A DNA stretch of 34,151 bases from Hyphomonadaceae bacterium (GCA_027482995.1 JAIXVM010000077.1:1-34151), one strand, 5' to 3'; counted from the stretch's first letter, positions 1-7,883 are shown. The notes: generated by a model not told the origin, from the letters alone. A program made the numbers and translations.

Positions 1-2
1 CG

Positions 3-254
3 CGCGCCCGGGGCGGAACAGCCTATGTCAGGCTCGAACCCTGCCGGGAGCGCTACAGCGGCGCTGCGTCCTGCGCCAACAAGCTCGTGGCCGCCGGCAT
101 CGCCCGCGTGGTGGTCGCCATCGAAGACCCGCACCCCACCGCGAAGGATGGCCTTCAGATTTTGCGCGCGGCAAAGGTGAGCGTTTCAATCGGGCCGGGC
201 GGTCGGCGCGCCGCACGCCTGTATGCGTGGTTCTTCCGGACGGCCGGACACTGA
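3..254 (+). CDS. Deaminase-domain protein (RibD/CMP-deaminase type), 5' end cut by the window
   Basis: Reading frame 3 is open from the window edge to a TGA at 252-254 and is missed by the ATG-based track. It encodes about 83 residues with the second half of a zinc-dependent nucleoside deaminase fold: TAYVRLEPC, then a second cysteine, then AGIARVVVAIEDPHP and DGLQILRAAKVSV, all very like RibD deaminase domains. The catalytic H-A-E motif would lie upstream and cannot be seen. The two zinc cysteines are separated by nine residues (CRERYSGAASC), one more than in classical RibD. The protein stops where RibD would continue into its reductase domain, so it is probably a free-standing deaminase rather than full RibD. 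Its stop abuts that of the convergent glycosyltransferase. The substrate is unknown. Confidence 0.7.
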   Translation, partial: RARGGTAYVRLEPCRERYSGAASCANKLVAAGIARVVVAIEDPHPTAKDGLQILRAAKVSVSIGPGGRRAARLYAWFFRTAGH

Positions 255-1304
255 TCAGCCGGCGAATGGTCCTGCATGTGCGCGGACCGTTTCGTAGAAT
301 GCCAGCGAGTCGCGCTGGAAAGCGGCTTTGGTGAACTGCGCCTCGTAACTGGCGCGCCCACCCGCAACGAGTTTCGGCCCGAGCGTCTTGTCATAAAGAA
401 TACGCCCGATGGCGGCCGAAAGCGCCGCCGGATCATTCTTGGGCACGAGCAGGCCGTTGACGCCGTCCTTCACATAGGCGGCGGGGCCGACCGCGTCCGC
501 CGCGACGAGTGGGCGCCCAGCGGCCCAGGCATCAACCGTCACCGTGCCAAACGGTTCGTACCGGGACGGGAACGCCACGATATCGCAGGCCGCGAGCAGC
601 GCGCCGCGATCATTCCGCCAGCCGAGGAAGCGCACTCGGGAATCAAGGCCGAGCCGCGTTGCGTGCGCCTTGAGCTCCGCTTCAAGCGGTCCCTCCCCCG
701 CGATCCAGACATGCAGGTCCGGCAATTGGGCCGTCGCATCGAGCAGCGTATCCAGACCCTTCTTCTCGTGAAGCCGGGCGAGCGACAGGGCAACCGGCAC
801 GCCCTCCGGCGTCGAGAGGCTGGCGCGGGAGACGGGTTCGGCGCCCTGAAAGTCCGCGTACGTATGAATGATGCCGCTGCGCGCTTCGCTGACGCCCTGT
901 TCCCTTATGTGCCGCAACAGGTCGATCGTCAGGCCGACATGCCACTCGCAATTACGGAACCGGGAGAGCTTGTAATAGCCGCCATACCAACCGATCGACC
1001 GGGCGCGATGTTCGGCCGGGGCAAACTGGCCCGCGCGGCCCATCCAGTATTCGATCACGTCTGGCTGGAAGGCCGCGATGGCTTCCGCAATCACCCGGCG
1101 GGTCGGGAACGGCCAGGACGTATTGAAGCTCGCGGTATCGACACCGATGCCCGCCTCGCTGAATTTTCCGGTACGGAACGTGTTGCCGGGCCGCGTCACC
1201 ACATGCTGGGCGAAGCCCGCTTCGGCGAGCGCCAGGACCGATTCCAGCATGATGTTCTCGGCGCCGCCCTCATCGGCGCCCGCCATCACATGCATCACGC
1301 GCAT
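255..1304 (-). CDS. Glycosyltransferase family 4 protein
   Basis: 349-residue protein with the two-Rossmann GT-B layout of family 4 glycosyltransferases, which move a sugar from a nucleotide donor to a glycan or lipid acceptor. Visible signs are an N-terminal GGAEN loop at residues 13-17, the mid-protein VALSLARLHEKKGLDTLLDA segment that opens the donor-binding domain, IAGEGPL, and RYEPFGTVTVDAWAAGRP near residue 248. The usual EX7E donor motif reads E250-x7-D258 here. The start has a good AGGAGA ribosome site. It stands alone on this strand, convergent with the deaminase gene. The acceptor (LPS, capsule or other surface glycan) cannot be told from sequence. Confidence 0.85.
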   Translation of the reverse strand: MRVMHVMAGADEGGAENIMLESVLALAEAGFAQHVVTRPGNTFRTGKFSEAGIGVDTASFNTSWPFPTRRVIAEAIAAFQPDVIEYWMGRAGQFAPAEHRARSIGWYGGYYKLSRFRNCEWHVGLTIDLLRHIREQGVSEARSGIIHTYADFQGAEPVSRASLSTPEGVPVALSLARLHEKKGLDTLLDATAQLPDLHVWIAGEGPLEAELKAHATRLGLDSRVRFLGWRNDRGALLAACDIVAFPSRYEPFGTVTVDAWAAGRPLVAADAVGPAAYVKDGVNGLLVPKNDPAALSAAIGRILYDKTLGPKLVAGGRASYEAQFTKAAFQRDSLAFYETVRAHAGPFAG

Positions 1305-1446
1305 CGGCGTCTCCTGCCCGGTACCAGTTTGCGGGCGTTGCCCCGTCCCGTCTGCGATTAGCGGGGATCGCGCGCGTGGGCAAACTCTGCTTGGCAGTGC
1401 TGCCCGAACTGCCTAGACAGGCGCGAACACACGGACCGGTGAACTG

Positions 1447-2439
1447 ATGGCCGAATATCGCCTCTTCGGGGCTGAGACGTCTCCTTACTCGCTGAAGGTG
1501 AGGTCGGCCCTGCGTTACAAGGGGATCGATTTCGAGTGGATCGCGCGCTCGGCCAGCAACGAGGCCGAATTTCGCAAGAGCGCCGCAACGCCGACCGTGC
1601 CGCTGCTCATCAGCCCGGCGCAGCCACCGGCCCAGGATTCGACGCTGATCCTTGCCGCGCTCGAGCGCACGCATCCCGAGCCCCCGGCCCGGCCTGATGC
1701 CCCCGCTGCCGCCGGCCTCGCGATGATCCTTGAAGACTATGGCGACGAGTGGCTGAACAAGTGCATGTTCCAGCAACGCTGGGGCCAGCATCCGGACCGC
1801 GACGCGGCGGCGCTGCGTGTGCTGATCCAGCTGAATGACGGCAAACGTCCGCGCGCATTCAAGGCGCCGGCCAAGCAGATCGCCGCGCGCATGCTGGCGC
1901 GCCTTCCCCTCGTCGGTGCCGAGCCCGCCAATGCCGCCGCGCTCGAGAATTCCTACAAGCGGTTTGCGCTCCGCCTGAACGCGCACCTTCAGAACCACCT
2001 CTTCATTTTCGGCGGCCGCCCGAGCGCGGCCGATTTTTCCATCGCCGGCCAGTTCCAGCAGATGCTGACCGATCCGACACCGGCTGCCTGGTTGAATGAA
2101 CGTGCGCCGTTTGTGGTGGCCTGGTGCGGGTTCATGGATGATCCGAAAGCCTCGGGCCCGTTCGCGGACTTTGCGGCGCTCACGCCGACGCTGCTTCCCA
2201 TCTTCGAAACCGAAGTGTCGCGAACCTACCTGCCCTGGGCTTTCGCCAATGCGGCGAGCGCGGCGCAGGACAAGAAGCGCTTCTCGGTCACGCTCGATGA
2301 CGGCGCCTTCGATCAGGCCACGCAGTCCTATGCGGCGCGGGCCTTTGCGGCGGTGAAGGCGGGCCTCGCCCCACTGGCCGGTGACGCCGAGCTGACCGCT
2401 TTTCTCGATGCCGCCGGCGCGAGCGCATTTCTTCGCTGA
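1447..2439 (+). CDS. Glutathione S-transferase family protein, long form
   Basis: 330 residues. The N-terminus (YRLFGAETSPYSLKVRSALRYKGIDFEWI) is a thioredoxin-like GST domain with the SPYS-type active-site turn, followed by VPLLI and DSTLILAALER, the glutathione gamma-glutamyl binding region. The remainder is helical and about 100 residues longer than a standard GST, including a GRPSAADFSIAGQFQQM segment matching the GST C-terminal domain N-capping region. Such long alphaproteobacterial GST-like proteins lack an assigned substrate. It is a single gene followed by a terminator that serves the opposite strand. Confidence 0.85.
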   Translation: MAEYRLFGAETSPYSLKVRSALRYKGIDFEWIARSASNEAEFRKSAATPTVPLLISPAQPPAQDSTLILAALERTHPEPPARPDAPAAAGLAMILEDYGDEWLNKCMFQQRWGQHPDRDAAALRVLIQLNDGKRPRAFKAPAKQIAARMLARLPLVGAEPANAAALENSYKRFALRLNAHLQNHLFIFGGRPSAADFSIAGQFQQMLTDPTPAAWLNERAPFVVAWCGFMDDPKASGPFADFAALTPTLLPIFETEVSRTYLPWAFANAASAAQDKKRFSVTLDDGAFDQATQSYAARAFAAVKAGLAPLAGDAELTAFLDAAGASAFLR

Positions 2440-2440
2440 C

Positions 2441-2471
2441 AAAAAACCCCCGCAGCGAGGGGCTGCGGGGG
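2441..2471 (-). terminator. Rho-independent terminator of the small heat-shock gene
   Basis: Perfect 10-bp stem CCCCCGCAGC / GCTGCGGGGG (2447-2456 with 2462-2471) with a five-base loop. On the minus strand it is followed by six T residues (AAAAAA at 2441-2446 on the plus strand). It lies 30 bp past the stop of the hsp20 gene, so it ends that transcript. It has no T-run on the plus strand. Confidence 0.9.
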
Positions 2472-2501
2472 CTCGTCAGTGAACGGAGAATGACGCCTTG
2501 A

Positions 2502-2987
2502 TCAGGCCGCGTCAGAGGCCTTTTTCTTGCCGATCAGACGGGGCTGCTGGTCAGCCGTTGCGGTGTAACCGATCTCGATCTTGCGGGCTTTCTTCTCTTC
2601 CGGGATCTCGCGGATCAGGTCGATCCGCAGGACGCCGTGCTCGAGGCTCGCGCCCGTCACGAGAACGTGATCGGCGAGCTGGAAGCGGCGGATGAAGCTG
2701 CGCTGGGCAATCCCGCGGTGAAGGAAATTGCGCCCGGCGGCATCTTCGGTTTCGCCTTTCTTTCCGGCGACCGTCAGCAGGCCTTCCTTGGTTTCGATGT
2801 CGAGTTCCGCCTCGGTGAAACCGGCGACCGCGATCTCGATCGCGAAGGCGTTCTCGTCGACGCGCTCGATATTGTACGGCGGATAGCCCTGCGTGCCATC
2901 AAGGCGGGAGGCCTGGTCGATCATGCCGGCGAGGCGGTCAAAGCCGACCATCGTGCGGTAGAGGGGGGTGAGGTCAATCGTACTCAT
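2502..2987 (-). CDS. Hsp20 family small heat-shock protein (IbpA-like)
   Basis: 161 residues from the ATG at 2987. It begins MSTIDLTPLYRTMVGFDRL, the standard opening of alphaproteobacterial IbpA-type proteins, and carries an alpha-crystallin domain of about 90 residues: YNIERVDENAFAIEIAVAGF, then LTVAGKK, then FLHRGIAQRSFIRRFQLADHVLVTGASLEHGVLRIDL. The IEIGY tail resembles the C-terminal anchoring motif. These ATP-independent holdases form oligomers and hold unfolding proteins for DnaK/ClpB. The track's longer start at 3131 is rejected because family similarity begins at 2987 and the upstream leader forms an RNA-thermometer-like fold (see 2998-3037). It is monocistronic with its own terminator. 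Confidence 0.95.
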   Translation of the reverse strand: MSTIDLTPLYRTMVGFDRLAGMIDQASRLDGTQGYPPYNIERVDENAFAIEIAVAGFTEAELDIETKEGLLTVAGKKGETEDAAGRNFLHRGIAQRSFIRRFQLADHVLVTGASLEHGVLRIDLIREIPEEKKARKIEIGYTATADQQPRLIGKKKASDAA

Positions 2988-2997
2988 GGGATGACAG

Positions 2998-3037
2998 TCC
3001 TTTCTTTCAAAGCAACTGTGGGTGGGGAAAACCACCC
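2998..3037 (-). promoter_or_regulatory. ROSE-like RNA thermometer in the hsp20 leader
   Basis: Read as RNA on the minus strand, the leader has two consecutive hairpins. The first is GGGUGG-UUUUCC-CCACCC (3037 to 3020). The second is UUGCUUU-GAAAG-AAAGGA (3015 to 2998), which buries the Shine-Dalgarno AAGGA, ten bases before the AUG. The UUGCU opposite AGGA with a bulged or mispaired G is the signature of ROSE elements known from rhizobial and enterobacterial small heat-shock mRNAs, which melt at high temperature to permit translation. The fold was done by eye. ROSE elements often have further upstream hairpins that I did not resolve. Confidence 0.7.
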
Positions 3038-3188
3038 GGATTGAAGATCGCAGAGAGTCCAAACAAACAGCCCGGTTGCCCGGCACTGGCGGCTCGCCTA
3101 CGGCCACGGCCCGTTGTCGGCACCGTGACAATCGCTATGTGGGTAGCGTATGACCTGTATCAAGAGCCCCCTCAACGGAGACCTGAAG

Positions 3189-4094
3189 ATGAGATCACTG
3201 CTGCTCGTGGCCGCCTCGGCCCTGGCGCTGGCCGCCTGTACGCCGGCCAAGACACCGGCCCCGGCTTCCGTTGAAGCGGCCACGCCCGTGGCCGAAGAAA
3301 AGCCGGCGATGACGCTGGCTGAAGCGGTGGCCTCCGACCAGCGCAGCGCCGAGGAAAAAGCCCGCGACGTGTGGCGCCATCCGGTCGAGACCCTGACCTT
3401 CTTCGGTGTCACGTCCGACATGAAGGTGGTCGAAGTCTGGCCCGGCGGCGGCTGGTACACGAACATCCTGGCGCCGTGGCTCGCGGACGGCGGCGGCACG
3501 CTGGTCGCGGCGGGCTGGGACGCCGCCTCGATCGAGGACGCCGAACGCCGCGCCCGCACCGAGGCGCGCATCGCCGAGTTCAAGGCGACCTATGCCGACC
3601 CGAAATTCGGCACCATCGAACACTCCGCCTTCTCGGCTTCCTCCGGCCCGATGACCGCCCCCGGAACCGCTGACGCCGTGCTGACCTTCCGCAACATCCA
3701 CAACTGGATGTCCGGCGGCTATACCGAGAAATTCTTCGCCGATGCCTATGCCGCGCTGAAGCCGGGCGGCATCCTCGGCGTCGAGGAACACCGCCTGCCA
3801 TCTGCCCAGACGCAGGACCCGACCGCGAGCAGCGGCTATGTGCACGAGGACTATGTGAAGACGCTGGCGATCGCCGCCGGCTTCGAATTCGTGGAATCGA
3901 GCGAGGTCAACGCCAACCCGGCCGACACCGCCGACCACCCCTTCGGTGTGTGGACCCTGCCCCCGAACCTCGCGACCACGGGCCGCGACGGCAAACCGGT
4001 CGAGGGCTTCGACCCCGAGAAATACAAGGCCATCGGCGAAAGCGACCGCATGACCCTGAAGTTCCGCAAGCCGGAAGCCACCCCGACGCCCTGA
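3189..4094 (+). CDS. Predicted methyltransferase lipoprotein (COG4798-like)
   Basis: 301 residues from the ATG at 3189, which has GGAG eight bases upstream and begins with a lipoprotein signal (MRSLLLVAASALALAAC, lipid-modified Cys17). The track start at 3150 would place 13 hydrophilic residues before the signal and lacks support. The body is a class I SAM-methyltransferase-like fold with motif I VVEVWPGGGWYTNILAP near residue 80, then DAVLTFRNIHNWM and a GGILGVEEHRLP post-motif strand. This matches a family of exported predicted methyltransferases of unknown substrate. Export makes cytoplasmic SAM supply problematic, so enzymatic activity is uncertain. Followed by a strong terminator. Confidence 0.85.
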   Translation: MRSLLLVAASALALAACTPAKTPAPASVEAATPVAEEKPAMTLAEAVASDQRSAEEKARDVWRHPVETLTFFGVTSDMKVVEVWPGGGWYTNILAPWLADGGGTLVAAGWDAASIEDAERRARTEARIAEFKATYADPKFGTIEHSAFSASSGPMTAPGTADAVLTFRNIHNWMSGGYTEKFFADAYAALKPGGILGVEEHRLPSAQTQDPTASSGYVHEDYVKTLAIAAGFEFVESSEVNANPADTADHPFGVWTLPPNLATTGRDGKPVEGFDPEKYKAIGESDRMTLKFRKPEATPTP

Positions 4095-4122
4095 CGTTTT
4101 CCGGACCTCCGGACCCGTCCAT

Positions 4123-4160
4123 AAACCGTCCATACGCAAGTGTGGACGGTTTTCTCTTTT
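4123..4160 (+). terminator. Rho-independent terminator with GCAA tetraloop
   Basis: Stem AAACCGTCCATAC (4123-4135) pairs with GTGTGGACGGTTT (4140-4152), a 13-bp stem with one G-T pair, closed by a GCAA (GNRA) tetraloop and followed by TCTCTTTT. It sits 28 bp after the lipoprotein stop. From here to 4315 I see no gene or clear signal. Confidence 0.9.
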
Positions 4161-4315
4161 GGGTTGGGGGTTGCATCGTGGAATCGTCTCAGCGAGCCAT
4201 GCCTGGCGCGTGAACTGTGATCGGGCGCAGGTGACGGCGAATGGCGGCTGTTGGCACAGAGCTCCCGGTGGACGTCCCTCTACCGGGGATCAAAAGCAAG
4301 CGAACTCTGTCCTTG

Positions 4316-4867
4316 TCAGTCGGGCGCCTGTTTTGCCTTCAAGGGTGGTTTGTCCAACAGGTCGTCGATGAAAACAGCAACCAGCATCGCCTGACTGCTG
4401 ACTCTGGCCTTGGCGTAAATCTGACTCAGCTGTGAACGAATCGTGCCGGCAGCCGCGCCGCGCAATCGAGCGATCTCTGCGATGTCGCACCCCTTTAGAG
4501 CGAACAACGCGACCTCGCCTTCACCCTTCGTCAGCCCCCATTCGGCGAAGCGCAGCGCGATATGGTCGGCAAGTGCGCTGCGGGCGCGGCTCAGTGATTG
4601 CTCCTTCCAATGCAACTCACGAGTCAAAAGAAGGATATTGCGCGAACTGACAACAACCCCGGCGAACAGTGCCAGACCGATGACGAGTTCCATCACCAAA
4701 TCTAAACTGAAACCGCGCGCGCCCCCGAGAAACTGATCTTCGAAGCCATCCACGACAAAGTAAGCCGCGGCCACGATTTGCAGCGCCATTAGCGCTACCG
4801 GCAGGGTTAGCAGCCACTGCAGAGGCCAAACTGGGCTGCGGGCGCCAGCAGAGTCAGGCATTTTCAT
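4316..4867 (-). CDS. Membrane-anchored LuxR-type HTH transcriptional regulator
   Basis: From the ATG at 4867 the protein has 183 residues. It has two hydrophobic segments (PLQWLLTLPVALMALQIVAAAYFVV and LVMELVIGLALFAGVVVSS), a short helical linker (LTRELHWKEQSLSRARSALADHI), and a C-terminal GerE/LuxR DNA-binding domain: LTKGEGEVALFALKGCDIAEIARLRGAAAGTIRSQLSQIYAKARV. There is no receiver or autoinducer domain, so it may be a one-component membrane sensor. The track start is a GTG at 4957, only 15 bp from the divergent gene. I prefer 4867 because it leaves about 105 bp for divergent promoters, but neither start has a strong ribosome site. It probably controls the neighbouring 4973-6527 genes. 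Confidence 0.75.
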   Translation of the reverse strand: MKMPDSAGARSPVWPLQWLLTLPVALMALQIVAAAYFVVDGFEDQFLGGARGFSLDLVMELVIGLALFAGVVVSSRNILLLTRELHWKEQSLSRARSALADHIALRFAEWGLTKGEGEVALFALKGCDIAEIARLRGAAAGTIRSQLSQIYAKARVSSQAMLVAVFIDDLLDKPPLKAKQAPD

Positions 4868-4972
4868 AGGACAATCGCTTAGTGAAAGGCTTTTGAGCGC
4901 CTGCTTATAGGCGCTGCCGTGCGCCAAGAGTAGCAGCAAGGCGTTACTTTCCTGCACCAGTGAGGTGAAAGC

Positions 4973-5779
4973 GTGACCGAAGCGAAAAATGACGTTCTGA
5001 CCAAAGTGCCCGCGATCACACTCGGGTTTTGGATTATCAAGATTTTGGCGACCACGTTTGGCGAGACCGCAGGCGACAGCGTCTCAATGTCATGGCTGGG
5101 GGAGACTACCCCTGACGCGCCAACCTCTTTTTTGCAAAGCGGCTATCTGATCGGAACCTTGATTTTTGGGGCCATTCTCGCGGCGCTGGTTTTCATTCAG
5201 ATCCGCGCGCGTCGCTTCAATCCTTGGCTGTACTGGGCGACCATCATTGCTTCGACCACCGCCGGAACGACGATGGCAGATTTCGTCACTCGCTCGATCG
5301 GACTCGGCTATCCAGGCGGGTCGCTACTTTTGCTGGGGTCCGTGCTGACTTCGCTCTTTGTCTGGCGCCAGGCCTTGGGCACGGTATCCGTCAGTTCGGT
5401 TCACGAGCCGAAGGCCGAACTCTTCTACTGGCTGACGATCACTTTCTCCCAAACGCTAGGTACTGCGTTGGGGGATTGGATCGCAGACGGACCCCTCGGG
5501 TATCTTGGGTCGGCTGTGATTTTCAGCGGGCTGCTTGCGCTTATAGCGCTGGTGTACTTTCGCACCGCCATCGATCGCGCAGCGTTGTTTTGGGCGGCCT
5601 TCATTCTTACACGACCGCTGGGCGCAGTGGTGGGCGACTTCCTTGACAAGCCCCACGACCATGGCGGGCTCGAGTTGAGCCGCGTCTGGGCGACACTCGT
5701 GCTTGGTGTGGCTATCGTGGCTTTGATTATGATGTTTCGCCAAAAGGCGGCGCAGTCTGATGTACAAAAGGAGGCTTGA
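4973..5779 (+). CDS. DUF347-repeat integral membrane protein (COG4705-like)
   Basis: 268 residues, GTG start with GAGG upstream. About eight hydrophobic segments form four repeats, each ending in a T/G-rich motif with an acidic residue: KILATTFGETAGD, STTAGTTMADFVTR, FSQTLGTALGDWIAD and FILTRPLGAVVGDFLDKP. This matches the repeat of unknown function DUF347. The conserved in-membrane Asp/Glu and Thr residues suggest ion binding or transport, but that is inference. The next gene starts two bases after the stop, so the two form an operon. A membrane-bound LuxR-type regulator is divergent. The sequence is visibly richer in A/T and in TTT/TTG-type codons than flanking genes. Confidence 0.8.
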   Translation: MTEAKNDVLTKVPAITLGFWIIKILATTFGETAGDSVSMSWLGETTPDAPTSFLQSGYLIGTLIFGAILAALVFIQIRARRFNPWLYWATIIASTTAGTTMADFVTRSIGLGYPGGSLLLLGSVLTSLFVWRQALGTVSVSSVHEPKAELFYWLTITFSQTLGTALGDWIADGPLGYLGSAVIFSGLLALIALVYFRTAIDRAALFWAAFILTRPLGAVVGDFLDKPHDHGGLELSRVWATLVLGVAIVALIMMFRQKAAQSDVQKEA

Positions 5780-5780
5780 G

Positions 5781-6527
5781 ATGCCTCGAACGAATGCTTC
5801 CGGATCGAGCTTGCTGTTTGCATTGAGTATTGTGACTGCATTGCCGGCATGGGCCGGGCCGCCATTTCTTACCGACGACCCTGAGCCAACGGAGACACAC
5901 CGCTGGGAAATCTACGCGCCGCTCGTGGATGGCGAAGGAAACGGGGCGAATTTTGATGGTGCGGCGGGTTTCGAGATCAATTATGGCGCGGCGCCCAACG
6001 TGCAGGTCACGGTCGAACTTCCAACCATTTACGAACATGACTTAGCCGGCACGGAATGGGGAGCGGGCGATGTCGCCGTCTCGCTCAAGTACCGCTTCTA
6101 TCACGACGAGGCCGACGGGTTGTCGATCGCCGTCTTCCCCGGATTGACGCTGCCCACAGCGACCAACGGCTTAGGCGCCGGCGAGGTCACAGGATTTCTC
6201 CCGGTCTGGTTCCAGAAAGATTCCGGGCCGTGGTCGATATTCGGCGGTGGCGGTTACGCCTTGAATCCGGGCGAGGGCAATCGCGACTACGTGACCGGCT
6301 CCTTCGCTGTTTCGCGCCGCTGTTATCAAAACCTGACGCTTGGTGTCGAAGCCGAGCGGCAAAGCGCCGATAAGGTTGGCGGCGGTGCAACAACCAGTCT
6401 TGGACTTGGGGCGATCTACCAGTTGAAAGCGCCATTCCGTCTGCTGGCCTCCGCTGGACCCACTTTTGAGGACGGTGGTGAGACGACCGGATTTCACGCA
6501 TTTCTTGCGCTGGGTATCGATTTGTGA
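5781..6527 (+). CDS. Outer-membrane beta-barrel protein, MetA-pathway/phenol-degradation-like
   Basis: 248 residues from the ATG at 5781, chosen because AAAGGAGG lies just upstream and the protein then begins with a signal peptide (MPRTNASGSSLLFALSIVTALPAWA, cleavage before GPP). The track start at 5760 lies inside the previous gene. The mature part opens with PFLTDDPEPTETHRWEIY and alternates polar/hydrophobic strands such as YGAAPNVQVTVELPTIYE, GAGDVAVSLKYRFY, SIAVFPGLTLPT and ATTSLGLGAIYQL, ending in GFHAFLALGIDL, typical of a small outer-membrane barrel. It is the second gene of an operon with the DUF347 protein, so a shared role in envelope transport is likely. Substrate unknown. Confidence 0.75.
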   Translation: MPRTNASGSSLLFALSIVTALPAWAGPPFLTDDPEPTETHRWEIYAPLVDGEGNGANFDGAAGFEINYGAAPNVQVTVELPTIYEHDLAGTEWGAGDVAVSLKYRFYHDEADGLSIAVFPGLTLPTATNGLGAGEVTGFLPVWFQKDSGPWSIFGGGGYALNPGEGNRDYVTGSFAVSRRCYQNLTLGVEAERQSADKVGGGATTSLGLGAIYQLKAPFRLLASAGPTFEDGGETTGFHAFLALGIDL

Positions 6528-6767
6528 GGCGAGTGGTAACTTGCAACGATCGCCAAACATCTACCAAGGCGCCATCCACGAAACGGCGCGGCTTCGACCG
6601 TTTCCGGCGATTTCCTATAGTTCGAAAGCGGGTTCGTACGTTTCGTTCTCAAGTCCGCTCGGTCGGGTCTGCGACTTTTCTGTTTGAAGCCTCTGGGGCC
6701 TCGGTGTTTGCAGCGCCAATACCGCGATGACACGGTGGGAGGGGTTGGACCACTCGGGAAGGCGCGC

Positions 6768-6808
6768 GAGATGGGCCCTCAGACCGGCGGCGCCGGTCGA
6801 GGGTGACG
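6768..6808. repeat. REP-like palindromic element, copy 1
   Basis: 41-bp unit matching the one at 13409-13449. Conserved arms GAGATGGGCCCTCAGA and TCGAGGGTGACG surround a variable centre. It folds as CCCTC-A-GACCGGC / GCCGGTC-GAGGG with a GGC loop and one bulged A. The second copy has a different but equally complementary apical stem. Confidence 0.75.
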
Positions 6809-6873
6809 ACAGACGGGAGAGGGCGCGCTCGCGAAACGCTGACTGGACAGGTTGCATTTCCCCCGATACGAAG

Positions 6874-6892
6874 ATTATTGTTTATCGATAAT
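6874..6892 (+). promoter_or_regulatory. A/T-rich palindromic site in the esterase promoter region
   Basis: TTATCGATAA (6882-6891) is a perfect 10-bp palindrome inside a wider ATTAT...ATAAT dyad, in an otherwise GC-rich region 23 bp before the esterase start. GATAAT could serve as a -10 element, but no good -35 is visible. An operator or promoter role is inferred. Confidence 0.35.
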
Positions 6893-6914
6893 ACTTCCTT
6901 TGGAGACCCTGACC

Positions 6915-7883
6915 ATGATCAAGCTCTTGTCCTGGCCGCGCGTGCTCGTCGCGGCGGTGTGTCTGATGGCGCAGCCCGCGATGGCCAATCCGCAGCTGGC
7001 TTATATCGAGGGGGCGCGGGTGAACATGGAGGCGCAGGCGCCGTTCATCCAACGCGGCAAGGGCCTGCCGCATGATCACGAGATCACCGTGTACCTGCCG
7101 GCGGGCTATGCCAGCGAACCGGCGCGGACCTATCCGGTGCTGTGGGTGCTGGATGCGCCAATGATGCTGCGCACGGTGGTGGGCATCCAGGACACGCTGG
7201 TGATCGGCAACATGGCGCCGGAGATGATCATCATCGGCGTTGGCAGCCGGAGCGAGGACGGGCTGGCGGGGGTTGGCCGGCGGGTGATGGATTTCTCTCC
7301 TCCGGGGGCGGACTATTTTCCGCGCGGCCTGCGCGGCGAGGCGTGGGAAGAACTGGCCCCCCTGCCCGAGTTTCCGCACCTTGCGGATGCGTTCCTCGGC
7401 TTCCTGGTGGATGAGCTTCGGCCCGAGCTGGCGGCGCGCTACCGGTTTTCGGGCGACCATGCGCTGTTCGGCCATTCGGCGGGCGGGATGTTTGCGGCGC
7501 ACAGCCTGTTTGCGCGGCCGGGCGCCTTCGACAAGATGATCATCGGCAGCCCTTACCTCGAAGGCGTGCGCGGCGCGGCCTTCAAGGCGGAGGAGGCCTA
7601 TGCCAAACACAACAAGGACCTGGACACGGACCTGTTCATCGGCGTGGGCGCCGATGAGACGGACGAGTATTTCCTGGCGGCCTCCGGCATCGTGAGCGGG
7701 GCGGCGGCCTTCTCCGAGACGCTGAGGCTGCGCCGCTATCCCTCGATGGCGCTCAGCACACGGATCTATTCGGACGAAGACCACTATACCGTGGTGCCGC
7801 GCGTGATCAGTGACGGGATCCGGACCCTGTGGGCCGAGGACATCAAGGACATGCCGTCTTCCTGGCCGCAGGCGCCGGAATAG
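6915..7883 (+). CDS. Secreted alpha/beta-hydrolase, esterase D-like
   Basis: 322 residues from the ATG at 6915 (GGAG nine bases upstream), giving a clean signal peptide MIKLLSWPRVLVAAVCLMAQPAMA. The track start at 6852 adds residues before the signal and is not supported. The fold is that of putative esterases (esterase D/enterochelin-esterase family): EITVYLPAGYASEPARTYPVLWVLDA, nucleophile elbow GHSAGG with Ser188, acidic residues in GADETDEY near 247, and His290 in DEDHYTVVP. This family cleaves acyl esters, including siderophore and formyl-glutathione types. The substrate here is unknown and the protein should act in the periplasm. No operon partner is evident. Confidence 0.85.
   Translation: MIKLLSWPRVLVAAVCLMAQPAMANPQLAYIEGARVNMEAQAPFIQRGKGLPHDHEITVYLPAGYASEPARTYPVLWVLDAPMMLRTVVGIQDTLVIGNMAPEMIIIGVGSRSEDGLAGVGRRVMDFSPPGADYFPRGLRGEAWEELAPLPEFPHLADAFLGFLVDELRPELAARYRFSGDHALFGHSAGGMFAAHSLFARPGAFDKMIIGSPYLEGVRGAAFKAEEAYAKHNKDLDTDLFIGVGADETDEYFLAASGIVSGAAAFSETLRLRRYPSMALSTRIYSDEDHYTVVPRVISDGIRTLWAEDIKDMPSSWPQAPE

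Larger units (their letters stand above)
6528..6914. other. 387-bp intergenic stretch
   Basis: No convincing gene: the short ORFs here lack ribosome sites and family features. The stretch contains the REP-like hairpin at 6768-6808 and an A/T-rich probable promoter just before the esterase. The part 6528-6760 shows nothing I can name. Confidence 0.6.

Noticed and set aside
276-1361. 361-residue plus-strand ORF opposite the glycosyltransferase
   Set aside because: The minus strand carries the GT4 motifs; the plus-strand product is compositionally a shadow.
1270-2442. 390-residue antisense ORF opposite the GST gene
   Set aside because: Shadow frame; Arg/Gly/His-rich translation, while the plus strand encodes a clear GST fold.
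3195-4139. 314-residue antisense ORF opposite the methyltransferase lipoprotein
   Set aside because: Same length as the real gene by coincidence of open GC-rich frames; no recognisable motifs.
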